From: Saprospiraceae bacterium
Lineage (GTDB): Bacteria; Bacteroidota; Bacteroidia; Chitinophagales; Saprospiraceae
NCBI GenBank assembly: GCA_016715405.1
Contig: JADKAE010000017.1
Span: 1-64,000, forward strand
DNA: 64,000 nt
Direction of reading: 5' to 3'
Positions 55,190 to 63,365 of the stretch are shown here, in pieces; position 1 is the stretch's first letter; every line of letters begins with the position of its first letter. The translations under genes were made by a program, and so were the position numbers. A model generated the notes under the pieces. The model was given only the letters and a program-made list of their open reading frames with translations. It was not told the DNA's origin and did not search any database.

Positions 55190-57637
55190 ATGCTCAAAAC
55201 CATCACCCTCACTATCGCATTGCTTGGCAGCCTGCACGCCCTGGCGCAAACCGCCGCCCAACCCGCTACCACCGCCGCCAAAACCGCCGGCATGCAAGCC
55301 TTTGCCGGTTATTTCCCTTTTTATTGGGATGAAAAAGAAGGCAAAATCTGGCTGGAAATAAACCGCTGGGATACCGAATTCCTATACGTCAATTCGCTGA
55401 CCCACGGCGTAGGCTCCAACGATATCGGCCTCGACCGCAACCAGTTGGGCGACAGCCGCGTGGTCAAATTTGTGCGCAGCGGGCCCAAGGTGATGCTCGT
55501 GCAGGTCAACTACGACTTCCGGGCCGTCAGCGACAACCCCGAAGAACGCCGCTCGGTGCAGGAAGCCTTCGCCCAGTCGGCACTGTGGGGCTTCAAAGCC
55601 GAAATCAACGAAAGCGGCCGCGTGCTCATCGACTTTACGCCCTTCCTCCTGCGCGACGCCCACGGCGTAGTCGACCGCCTCCGAGAATCCAACCAGGGTA
55701 CCTACCGCGTCGACGACTCCCGCTGCGCGGTCTGGCTCGACCGCACCCGCAATTTTCCCAAAAACAGCGAATGGGAAGCCATGATAACGTTTGCCGGCGA
55801 ACCCCGCGGCGAATTCATCCGCTCGGTGACGCCCACGCCCGCCTCGCTCACCGTTCACATGCACCACTCTTTTGTAGAATTGCCCGATAAGGGCTACCAA
55901 CCCCGCATCTACGACCCGCGCTGCGGCTATTTTACGATCAACTACCGCGACTACGCCACACCCATCAGCGAACCTCTGGTGAAACGCTTCATCTGCCGCC
56001 ACCGACTGGAGAAAAAAGACCCTTCGGCTGCCGTCAGCGATCCCGTGGAGCCTATCGTATACTACCTCGACCCCGGCGCGCCCGAACCCATCCGCTCTGC
56101 CCTCATCGAAGGGGCCTCGTGGTGGAACCAGGCCTTCGAAGCCGCCGGCTATCGCAACGCCTTCCGCGTTGAAGTGCTGCCCCCCGGCGCCGACCCCATG
56201 GATGTGCGTTATAATATCATCAACTGGGTGCACCGCTCCACCCGCGGCTGGTCGTACGGCAGCACCGTGACCGACCCCCGCACGGGTGAGATCATCAAAG
56301 GCCACGTATTGTTGGGCTCGCTGCGCGTGCGCCAGGATTTTCTCATCGCCCAGGGACTTGTCGACGCCTATGCCGCCGGCAACAAACCCGACCCACGCCT
56401 CGAAGAAATGGCATTGGCCCGACTGCGCCAACTGTCGGCCCACGAGGTAGGCCACACCATCGGACTGCAACACAATTTCGCGGCCAGCGTCAACAACCGC
56501 GCTTCGGTGATGGATTACCCGCACCCCTTTGTGACACTTAATGCTAAAGGCGAAGCCGACTACACCCAAGCCTACGCTACGGGAATTGGCGAGTGGGATA
56601 AAAGAGTCGTGATCTACGGCTATCAGGATTTTCCGAAAGGAGTAGACGAAAATAAAGCCCTGCAAACTATTTTGGAGGAAAACATCAGCCTGGGTCTGCT
56701 CTACCTCACCGACCAGGATGCCCGCCCGCTGTCGGCCGCGCATCCCCAGGCACACCTGTGGGACAACGGCGCCTCGGCCATCGACGAACTGAAGCGCCTC
56801 ATCCAGGTTCGTAGCAAAGCCCTGGCTTCTTTCGACGAGAAAAATATCCCCGAAGGCGCGCCGATGGCCACCCTCGAAAACGTGCTCGTGCCCCTATACC
56901 TCATGCACCGCTACCAGGTAGACGCCGTTTCCAAAATGATCGGCGGCGTGACCTTTACGTATGCCGTGCGCGGCGACGATCAGGTCACCAACGCCCCCCT
57001 CGACCCCAAAGCACAGTCGGCCGCCCTCGATGCCCTGCTCGCCACGGTAAAACCGGATTTCCTGACACTGCCCGAGCGCATTATCGAACTCATCCCCCCG
57101 CAGCCGCCGGGTTATGAGCGCGACCGCGAGTTGTTTAAGACGTTTACTTATAATACGTTCGACCCCCTGGCTGCCGCCGAGAGCGCCGCCAATTATACAT
57201 TGAATGCTATGCTGATGCCCCAGCGACTTGCCCGCCTGCTGGAGCAACATGCCCGGGCTACCACTCATCTTTCGGTACCCCAATACCTCGATGAAATCGG
57301 CAAGTTCGTCGATTCCCAAAAGTACCAGACAGCGGGTTATTCGCCCAAAGAACAGGAGATCGCGCGCAGCGTAGAAAAGGTGTTTTTGCACCAACTGCTC
57401 CGCCTCGCCGCCGATGCCGGCGCCAACCGGCAGGTGGTAGCTTCCGCCCTTCGAAAGGTATATAACTGGCAGGAACTATTGAAAAAGGATATGCAGGCAT
57501 CCACTGACGCAGAACAGTCTGCCCACTACAGGTACCTGCTCGCCCAAATTGAGCAGTTTCGACTCAATCCCAAAGATTACCAAGCACCGGCCACGCCTTC
57601 ATTGCCTGATGGACAGCCGATTGGTTGCGATTATTGA
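55190..57637 (+). CDS. Large zinc-dependent metalloprotease (DUF5117/DUF4953 type)
   Basis: 815 residues. Signal peptide (MLKTITLTIALLGSLHALAQ), then a DUF5117-like beta region (about 50-240, VVKFVRSGPKVMLVQVNYDF), and a metzincin-like catalytic domain with zinc motif HEVGHTIGLQHN near residue 417 and a following ASVMDYPHP Met-turn. A C-terminal helical region (about 560-800) completes it. This family of large exported zincins occurs widely in Bacteroidota. No T9SS sorting domain is seen, so it is probably periplasmic or outer-membrane associated. No frameshift in 2.4 kb. Substrate unknown. Confidence 0.88.
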   Translation: MLKTITLTIALLGSLHALAQTAAQPATTAAKTAGMQAFAGYFPFYWDEKEGKIWLEINRWDTEFLYVNSLTHGVGSNDIGLDRNQLGDSRVVKFVRSGPKVMLVQVNYDFRAVSDNPEERRSVQEAFAQSALWGFKAEINESGRVLIDFTPFLLRDAHGVVDRLRESNQGTYRVDDSRCAVWLDRTRNFPKNSEWEAMITFAGEPRGEFIRSVTPTPASLTVHMHHSFVELPDKGYQPRIYDPRCGYFTINYRDYATPISEPLVKRFICRHRLEKKDPSAAVSDPVEPIVYYLDPGAPEPIRSALIEGASWWNQAFEAAGYRNAFRVEVLPPGADPMDVRYNIINWVHRSTRGWSYGSTVTDPRTGEIIKGHVLLGSLRVRQDFLIAQGLVDAYAAGNKPDPRLEEMALARLRQLSAHEVGHTIGLQHNFAASVNNRASVMDYPHPFVTLNAKGEADYTQAYATGIGEWDKRVVIYGYQDFPKGVDENKALQTILEENISLGLLYLTDQDARPLSAAHPQAHLWDNGASAIDELKRLIQVRSKALASFDEKNIPEGAPMATLENVLVPLYLMHRYQVDAVSKMIGGVTFTYAVRGDDQVTNAPLDPKAQSAALDALLATVKPDFLTLPERIIELIPPQPPGYERDRELFKTFTYNTFDPLAAAESAANYTLNAMLMPQRLARLLEQHARATTHLSVPQYLDEIGKFVDSQKYQTAGYSPKEQEIARSVEKVFLHQLLRLAADAGANRQVVASALRKVYNWQELLKKDMQASTDAEQSAHYRYLLAQIEQFRLNPKDYQAPATPSLPDGQPIGCDY

Positions 57638-57639
57638 GG

Positions 57640-57774
57640 TTGTGGGTTCTCTGTTCTCTGTTCTCTGTTCTCTGTTCTCTGTTCTCTGTTCTCTGTTAAG
57701 TTTAACAGACAAAGGTAAGGAACGGAGAACCGATAACGGATAACGGACAACAGAGAACGGAGAACCGACAACAG
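57640..57774. repeat. GTTCTCTGTT-family snapback repeat, copy 2
   Basis: Seven tandem copies of the 7-mer TTCTCTG, then GTTAAGTTTAACAGACAAAG, then the inverse arm AACGGAGAACCGATAACGGA, and TAACGGACAACAGAGAACGG. It is the longest of the three family members and lies between two convergent genes. Confidence 0.85.
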
Positions 57775-57778
57775 CACA

Positions 57779-58279
57779 TCAATCCATTTTTCCGCAGTCC
57801 GCGATCTCGATAACCGCATTGGTAGCTCCGCTGCGGGTGCCGAGGCTTTCAATGGCTTTCACCACATCCATGCCTTCTGTTACCTTGCCGAAAACCACGT
57901 GTTTGCCGTCGAGCCAAGGGGTGAGTACCGTAGTAATAAAAAATTGCGAGCCATTGGTGTTCGGACCGGCGTTGGCCATCGAGAGCAGGCCCGGAGAATC
58001 GTGTTTGAGGATGAAGTTTTCATCTTCGAACTTGTTGCCATAGATAGATTTGCCGCCCCGGCCGTCGCCCGACGTGAAATCGCCGCCCTGCAGCATAAAC
58101 TCGGGAATAACGCGGTGGAATTTGCTGTTTTTATAACCAAAACCCATCTCACCGGTGCACAACTTCAGGAAGTTGTCGCAGGTCTTGGGCACGATATCGT
58201 GAAACAATTCAAACACAATGCGACCGGCAGGCGCGCCGTCGATGTGGATGTCGAAAAAAACGTGAACCTTATTATCCAT
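57779..58279 (-). CDS. Cyclophilin-type peptidyl-prolyl cis-trans isomerase
   Basis: 166 residues, a single cyclophilin domain without signal peptide, so cytoplasmic. Core motifs: VFFDIHIDGAPAGRIVFELF, FHRVIPEFMLQGGDFTSGDG (catalytic Arg and the Gln), ENFILKHDSPGLLSMANAGP, NGSQFFITTVLTPWLDGKHV and VFGKVTEGMDVVKAIES. The Trp of the cyclosporin site (PWLDGKHV) is present. It catalyses proline isomerisation during protein folding. Sequence intact; start ATG 58279. Confidence 0.95.
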   Translation of the reverse strand: MDNKVHVFFDIHIDGAPAGRIVFELFHDIVPKTCDNFLKLCTGEMGFGYKNSKFHRVIPEFMLQGGDFTSGDGRGGKSIYGNKFEDENFILKHDSPGLLSMANAGPNTNGSQFFITTVLTPWLDGKHVVFGKVTEGMDVVKAIESLGTRSGATNAVIEIADCGKMD

Positions 58280-58356
58280 AATGCTTTTTGATTTGTAATT
58301 GTTTAGGTGGGTTTGGGGGTAAACCTAACGCTACCCTCCGGTTTTTAAAATTAAAA

Positions 58357-59619
58357 TTACTCTTTGTTGATCAACCCTTCCAAGACTTCGACTTTTCCGT
58401 CAATATCGGTCGGGATCGGCAATTGCAACAAGCTGCAAATAAATGGATAAACGTGGATATTTCGAAAGGAAGGCGCCGTAATTCCCGTTTTGATTTTCGG
58501 GCCTGCAGCGTAAAAGATGCCGTGCAGATCTTTAATCTCGGGATCAAAGCCGTGTTCGCCCCGTTTGCCGCCCTTCGCTTTTAACAAAGCCATAGAGCGG
58601 TTATAAGAAAAATAATAGGGGAATTCAGTCAGCGCAATCAACTGGCCGAGCCTCGGGTGGGTAATGCTGTCTCTGTAAAAGGGGAAATCTTCCGTTTTAT
58701 ATACTTTACAGTGTTCTTCGCGGGCTTTGAGGTAGGCGTAAGCGCTGTCCAAGTGGACGCCCTCTTTTAGGTAGAAATGCGCCAGCGGGCCGTTGTTGAC
58801 GGTGCGGTATAGATCGTCGTTTTCCAACTTTTCGATGGGCATAAACTGGTCGACATCCACCTCGGCCATGCCGTGGTCGGATACAAAAACGATATGGACG
58901 GGTAGTTCCAACGCATCAACACCTGCGAACAACTTCCCCAGGGAAGTATCCAGCGTCATCAGCGCCTCCCGGAGCTTTTCGTCGTTGTTGGGGCCGTAGC
59001 TGTGGCCGGCATCGTCCATGTTGGAAAAATACATGGCAATAAGATGCGGGCGCTGCGCCGGCGGCAGTTGCAGCCAATCGAGCGCCTGTTGCACGCGCCG
59101 CTCTTCCGGTATTCGTTCGTCGTAGGTATACCAATACGTAGGCCTAATGCCCTTGATATCGGCTTCGGCTCCCACAAAGAAAAAGCTGGCCGACAGCATG
59201 CCCTGTTGCTCGGCCCATACCCAAAGGGGCGTGCCGCCGTACCAGGTGCCGTCTTCTACAATGTCGCGTTTACCCATGCTGTACACCCGGTCTTTTTCGG
59301 GGGCATAAAAGCTGTTGTCGACCAACCCATGGTGTTCGGGGTACATGCCGGTGGCTATTGAATAGTGGTTGGGAAAAGTTTTGGAGGGAAAACAGGAGAT
59401 CATCGATTCCGCCCGGGCGCCCTTGGCTATGAATGCAGACAGATTGGGCGGCTGAAAGCGCTGCACGTAATCCCAGCGAAAGCCATCGAGCGAGATCAGG
59501 ATCACATAGGGTTTGTCCAGTTGTGCCGCTGCGTTCTGCCTCCCCGGCTCCTGGTGCATAGGCTGGGTACAGGCGATTTGGCCGGCCAGCACTAATAGAC
59601 TGATTAACAGATATTTCAT
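58357..59619 (-). CDS. Ectonucleotide pyrophosphatase/phosphodiesterase-family lipoprotein
   Basis: 420 residues from ATG 59619: MKYLLISLLVLAGQIAC, a lipoprotein signal. Alkaline-phosphatase superfamily, NPP branch: metal-binding DGFRWDYVQRF, nucleophile Thr in CFPSKTFPNHYSIATGMYPE, NSFYAPEKDRVYSM, MYFSNMDDAGHSYGPNND (metal Asp/His) and HIVFVSDHGMAEVD, ending GEHGFDPEIKDLHGIFYAAG with the last metal His. The full set of metal ligands is visible. It would hydrolyse nucleotide pyrophosphates or phosphodiesters at the cell surface. Substrate within the family not determined. Confidence 0.92.
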   Translation of the reverse strand: MKYLLISLLVLAGQIACTQPMHQEPGRQNAAAQLDKPYVILISLDGFRWDYVQRFQPPNLSAFIAKGARAESMISCFPSKTFPNHYSIATGMYPEHHGLVDNSFYAPEKDRVYSMGKRDIVEDGTWYGGTPLWVWAEQQGMLSASFFFVGAEADIKGIRPTYWYTYDERIPEERRVQQALDWLQLPPAQRPHLIAMYFSNMDDAGHSYGPNNDEKLREALMTLDTSLGKLFAGVDALELPVHIVFVSDHGMAEVDVDQFMPIEKLENDDLYRTVNNGPLAHFYLKEGVHLDSAYAYLKAREEHCKVYKTEDFPFYRDSITHPRLGQLIALTEFPYYFSYNRSMALLKAKGGKRGEHGFDPEIKDLHGIFYAAGPKIKTGITAPSFRNIHVYPFICSLLQLPIPTDIDGKVEVLEGLINKE

Positions 59620-59697
59620 GTGCAGGAAGTTCATTTTGTGACAAGATAGCGATTCTGTAGTGTCGAATTAAAGTATTTTTTCGATGCATTAATATAT

Positions 59698-59705
59698 TAT
59701 TTTTG
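59698..59705 (+). promoter_or_regulatory. -7 element for the TonB-C protein
   Basis: TATTTTTG (TAnnTTTG), 26 bases before ATG 59731, predicting a short leader. The divergent pyrophosphatase gene has no comparable box. Confidence 0.45.
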
Positions 59706-59730
59706 CCGGTCAATTAGTCATTCAAATACC

Positions 59731-60555
59731 ATGAGAAAAAGTCTGAATCCTCTTTTGTGGCTCTTTGGCTGCGTCGCTTTTTTTGCTGCTCAGCCCACTA
59801 CCATTGGGCAAACCGCCGGAGATGCCACCATCTACCAGGTTGTAGAAGACCCCGCCCGGTTTCCCGGCTGCGAAGCAGTAGATACCACTGTCGAGTTCAA
59901 ACGCCAGTGTGCCTCGCAACAATTGCTGGCCTTTGTGTACCAAAACGTGCGCTACCCACAAGAAGCGCTCGAAAAAAACATTGAGGGAAGCGTAGTGTTA
60001 ACTTTTGTGGTCGAAAAAGACGGACTCATTTCCTCTCCTAAAATCATAAAAGACATCGGCGGAGGCTGCGGCATCGAGGCCCTGCGCGTGATAGGCGCCA
60101 TGAACGAAGCAGGTGTGGTATGGACGCCGGCAAAAAACAAAGGGCAAGTGGTGAGAAGCGTGGTCAACCTGCCCGTGCGCTTCCGCATCAAAGAAGCGCC
60201 GGCATTTACCATTACGGCTTATGGCGACTCCGTCTATACACGCTTTGACGAAGCGCTGGCTTACGAAGGCGGCGAGGAAGCCCTGGCTGCCTACCTCGAC
60301 AGCCGGCTCAAGTATCCACCCGTGGGTAATGATAGCTGCCGCGTTGGCAATATCGACATCCAACTGCTCGTGCAGGCCAACGGCGATGTGCGCATCCTGG
60401 ACCTGACCGACTACAACGACCTCGGCTTCGACTTTTGGTACGAAGCTATCGACGCGGCTACGTCCACGCTGGGCAAATGGAAACCCGCCGTTTACCAGGG
60501 GCGGAAAGTGCCCTCGGCTTTTGATATCAGCCTGTCATTTACCCCCACCATCTAA
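59731..60555 (+). CDS. Periplasmic protein with TonB C-terminal domain(s)
   Basis: 274 residues: N-terminal hydrophobic segment (LLWLFGCVAFFAAQP, probably a signal peptide), then a TonB C-terminal domain with the energy-transducer signature VYQNVRYPQEALEKNIEGSV, then VLTFVVEKDGLI (about 75-155). A second, weaker copy follows (about 190-270, AYLDSRLKYPP, VGNIDIQLLVQANGDVRILD). It lacks the proline-rich linker of TonB. Such stand-alone TonB-C proteins are common in Bacteroidota; they may contact receptors or serve another periplasmic role. It is followed 15 bases later by a small TPR gene. Confidence 0.8.
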   Translation: MRKSLNPLLWLFGCVAFFAAQPTTIGQTAGDATIYQVVEDPARFPGCEAVDTTVEFKRQCASQQLLAFVYQNVRYPQEALEKNIEGSVVLTFVVEKDGLISSPKIIKDIGGGCGIEALRVIGAMNEAGVVWTPAKNKGQVVRSVVNLPVRFRIKEAPAFTITAYGDSVYTRFDEALAYEGGEEALAAYLDSRLKYPPVGNDSCRVGNIDIQLLVQANGDVRILDLTDYNDLGFDFWYEAIDAATSTLGKWKPAVYQGRKVPSAFDISLSFTPTI

Positions 60556-60570
60556 GCCTGCAAACCCGGG

Positions 60571-60828
60571 GTGGAAAAATTTGATCTGGCCAGCCGCCTC
60601 ATCAACGAAGGCGCTAATTTGTTTGACCAGGAAAAACAAGAAGAAGGCCTGGCCAAAATGGGCGAAGCCATCGCGCTGTTTCCCCACAACGCCGGCTTCC
60701 TGTTGGTGCGCGGACAAGCCTACCTCGATATGAATAAACTCGCCGAAGCCTGCATCGACCTGTCGAAAGCCCGCCGCATCGCCCTGGTAAAATGGTACGA
60801 CAATATTCTGCCCTTGATCTGCAGATAA
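60571..60828 (+). CDS. Small TPR-like protein
   Basis: 85 residues starting at GTG 60571 (MEKFDLASRLINEGANLFDQ). Two or more helical hairpins with TPR spacing are visible: EEGLAKMGEAIALFPHNAGF, then LLVRGQAYLDMNKLAEACID, then LSKARRIA. No signal peptide, so a cytoplasmic partner-binding protein. It lies 15 bases after the TonB-C gene and is probably in the same transcript. No family beyond TPR recognised. Confidence 0.65.
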   Translation: MEKFDLASRLINEGANLFDQEKQEEGLAKMGEAIALFPHNAGFLLVRGQAYLDMNKLAEACIDLSKARRIALVKWYDNILPLICR

Positions 60829-60879
60829 TTTTTTTGGCTTTGCACGTAGGGGAGAAGGGGGCTGGGGAGCATCTTTATT

Positions 60880-60973
60880 CTGTTCTCTGTTCTCTGTTAA
60901 TGTTTAACTGGCAAGATAAGGAACGGATAACAGAGAACGGAGAACCGACAACCGAGAACGGATAACCGACAAC
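60880..60973. repeat. GTTCTCTGTT-family snapback repeat, copy 3
   Basis: TTCTGTTCTCTGTTCTCTGT, then TAATGTTTAACTGGCAAGATAA, then inverse arm GGAACGGATAACAGAGAACG, and GAGAACCGACAACCGAGAAC. It shares the GTTTAACTGGCAA core with the copy at 24350, there in inverse orientation. Confidence 0.85.
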
Positions 60974-60991
60974 TTCAAAACCACTACCACT

Positions 60992-61669
60992 ATGCAACGA
61001 TACATCATCTTAATGGCCGCGATTGCCCTGACCTGGACGGCGCAGGCCCAGGATACCCGCAAACTCTCCACCTTCGACGGCATCGCCGTGATCGGCAATA
61101 TCGAAGTAATTGTGCAACAGGGAGAAGAAGAACAAGCCGTAGTTGAAGTCTTCGGCATCGACGAAGACGATATTTCGGTCTACGTCAGCCACAATACGCT
61201 GCGGCTGCAACTCATCAACTCGCTGTTTAAGCGCGAGCAAAGGGCAAAGGTCACCGTTACCTATAAGCAGTTGCGGTCGCTAAAAGCCAACGCAGGCTCG
61301 CGTATCAGCAGCGAAGGCCCAATTACCGCCGATAAGCTGTACGTGCGTTCGCAGAGCGGCTCGGAAGTCACCCTCGAGGTAAAAACCAACGTCATCGACG
61401 CCGGCGCACAAGAAGGCGCAGTGCTTCGTCTCAGCGGCGCCACCGAAACCCTGGACGCTTCGGCATCCACCGGCGGTAAACTCTACGCCCTCGAGTTGGA
61501 AAGCAAAACAACTTATGCCAGCGCCAATACCGGCGGCGAAGCCGAGGTAGTCGCCCTCGACCGCCTCGACGCCAGCGCCAATACCGGCGGCTCTATCAGG
61601 TATAAAGGCGCCCCCGGCGAAAGAAATACCAAGACGGTGTTGTCGGGGGATATTAAACGCGTGGAATAG
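60992..61669 (+). CDS. DUF2807 (head GIN domain) secreted protein
   Basis: 225 residues: signal peptide (MQRYIILMAAIALTWTAQAQ), then the DUF2807 right-handed beta-helix with characteristic openings LSTFDGIAVIGNIEVIVQQG and repeated small-residue turns ASANTGGEAEVVALDRLDAS, then ANTGGSIRYKG. The family is exported, of unknown function, sometimes suggested as cell-surface adhesin-like. Sequence intact. It starts 18 bases after the GTTCTCT repeat. Confidence 0.9.
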   Translation: MQRYIILMAAIALTWTAQAQDTRKLSTFDGIAVIGNIEVIVQQGEEEQAVVEVFGIDEDDISVYVSHNTLRLQLINSLFKREQRAKVTVTYKQLRSLKANAGSRISSEGPITADKLYVRSQSGSEVTLEVKTNVIDAGAQEGAVLRLSGATETLDASASTGGKLYALELESKTTYASANTGGEAEVVALDRLDASANTGGSIRYKGAPGERNTKTVLSGDIKRVE

Positions 61670-61678
61670 ACCTGGTAA

Positions 61679-61784
61679 GGTTTAGTGCATTCGCAGTTTA
61701 GCGTTAGGGTTTAGTGCATTCGCAGTTTAGTTTGCTAAACCCAATCGCTAAACCCAATCGCTAAACCCGCCGAAGGCGCTAAAC
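61679..61784. repeat. TTTAGCG-family snapback repeat, copy 2
   Basis: GGTTTAGTGCATTCGCAGTT, then TAGCGTTAGGGTTTAGTGCA, turning at GTTTAGTTTGCTAAAC, then CCAATCGCTAAACCCAATCG, and CTAAACCCGCCGAAGGCGCT. The right end contains the stop codon of the helical protein gene. It matches the copy at 21540. Confidence 0.85.
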
Positions 61785-63188
61785 ATTACTCAACATCTCC
61801 AACAACCACTCCTTCTCTGTGAGCGGATTGGCGTGTTGGATCTCCTGGCGCAGCTTTTCCTTTTGCTCTTTATTGCGCGGCGTCACGCGCAGCAGCTTTT
61901 TGGTATAACGGATAATATTTTGGTAATTGGCCTTGTGATAGCCGATTACCTCCTTGCGCTGGAGGTACGTGCGCATACTTTCGAGTAGAGATTCCAGGGC
62001 GTCGAGTTCCTCTTCTTCGTAAAACATCTTGAGCAACATGCTCTTGGCATTGAGGTTGATCAGCATATCGTCGTATTCCACCTGTACCAGCAGGCGTTGA
62101 GCTTCTTTGTATTTTTTTTGCTCGTATAGCAGTCGCGCCTGGCAGTAGTGCACAAAATTCTCGCGATAGCGGGGTTCCAGAAATTGCTGGTATTGCTTGA
62201 TAAAAGTCCCCGCCCAGGCAAACTCCTTGAGGCGCAGTCCGATGAGTATCACATTGAGGAATGTCCAGCGCGAAACGATCTGGTTTTCTATCAGGATGCC
62301 CATTTCGAAGCCCCTGCGGTACAACTCGAATGCTTCGCGTACAAAAGCGGTTTCGCCTGCGTTCATCTTGCCGATACAATAATTGAGCGCCATGAGGTAA
62401 ATTTCGCGCAGTTCGGAGTGGGGAAATACCTGCCCGTGTTGCTGTATTTGCTGTTTGAGCTGCTCAAAATGCTGCGGGTTGTCTTTCTGCAAATTGGCGC
62501 GGTAGATATAATAATAAATCGCGATGGCGGGCACGGCCAGTTTGTTGTGCTGTTCTACATAGTCCAGCACGGCCTCCAGCAACCCCGTGTCGTAGCCGGC
62601 TTTGTATACGGCCTGGTGCGACAACATGCGGCAGGTTTGCCGCAGTTTTTCAATAATAAAAGTGAGTTCGAGCGCGTCAGACACCTCCTGCAGGTTCATT
62701 TGGGTGGTGCGCTGCTTGCCTTCCATAGAGGTATACAACTCCAGTTGAAACAAGTAGTCGTTGCGAAAATACTGGTCGTCGCGATAGGGAAACGCCGTGA
62801 TGGCCTCCTGCGCGTTTTTCAACGCCCGCTGCATCGGCTTGTCCAGCTTTCGCTTGCGATACACGCCTGCCAGCGTAATGCGGCTGTGCAGTTCGTCTTC
62901 TACCAGGTCTTGCACGATGAGGTATTCTTCAACGGCTTTTGTCAGGAAGTGGACAGTCTGCCGCAATTTGGCATCGTCCATGGGTTCAGCTCCAAAAATT
63001 TTAGCGTATATTTTCTCTTTTCGCAGGTACTTTTCGTTATCTAAGTGATCGCCGGTGGTGAGATAGTCGAAAAGCAGGGCCACATCTTCCCGCTGATTGT
63101 GGACGGGAGAATCGAGCCACTTGCGCAATTCGCGCTGTTCTTTTTTGTTCAAACTCTTTAAAACGGCAATCAAATAACTATTTTCCAT
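61779..63188 (-). CDS. Conserved Bacteroidota helical-repeat protein, unknown function
   Basis: 469 residues, cytoplasmic, almost entirely alpha-helical with TPR-like repeats (HYCQARLLYEQKKYKEAQRL, and YIYRANLQKDNPQHFEQLKQ). The N-terminus SYLIAVLKSLNKKEQRELRK, then WLDSPVHNQREDVALLFDYL, recurs in a family I know only as conserved in Saprospiria-type genomes. No catalytic motif is visible; it looks like a scaffold. It has a TAGATTTG -7 box at 63298-63291, about 100 bases upstream, and its stop codon lies in the TTTAGCG repeat. No frameshift in 1.4 kb. Confidence 0.7.
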   Translation of the reverse strand: MENSYLIAVLKSLNKKEQRELRKWLDSPVHNQREDVALLFDYLTTGDHLDNEKYLRKEKIYAKIFGAEPMDDAKLRQTVHFLTKAVEEYLIVQDLVEDELHSRITLAGVYRKRKLDKPMQRALKNAQEAITAFPYRDDQYFRNDYLFQLELYTSMEGKQRTTQMNLQEVSDALELTFIIEKLRQTCRMLSHQAVYKAGYDTGLLEAVLDYVEQHNKLAVPAIAIYYYIYRANLQKDNPQHFEQLKQQIQQHGQVFPHSELREIYLMALNYCIGKMNAGETAFVREAFELYRRGFEMGILIENQIVSRWTFLNVILIGLRLKEFAWAGTFIKQYQQFLEPRYRENFVHYCQARLLYEQKKYKEAQRLLVQVEYDDMLINLNAKSMLLKMFYEEEELDALESLLESMRTYLQRKEVIGYHKANYQNIIRYTKKLLRVTPRNKEQKEKLRQEIQHANPLTEKEWLLEMLSNV

Positions 63189-63290
63189 GCAAATAATGAA
63201 TTTTTATCCAACAAACAACTGTGAGTTATGTTTTTCGCAAAATACTGATTGATAAACACATAAACCTATAAACGAACGAATAAACATACT

Positions 63291-63298
63291 CAAATCTA
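63291..63298 (-). promoter_or_regulatory. -7 element for the helical-repeat protein
   Basis: TAGATTTG on the minus strand matches TAnnTTTG; TTTG lies about 15 bases further upstream, slightly close for a -33, but the A-run between them may be miscounted. The leader would be about 96 nt. The gap to 63365 is otherwise AT-rich. Confidence 0.5.
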
Positions 63299-63365
63299 CT
63301 TATTTTTTTTCAACAAACCTCTTTTTTTGTCTTTGTAATTGAATACTAATCATAAGACTTTTGTA

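Noticed and set aside
55382..56755. 457-codon open frame antisense to the large metalloprotease gene
   Set aside because: It is the complement of a GC-rich coding strand; composition and lack of any family features mark it as a shadow frame.
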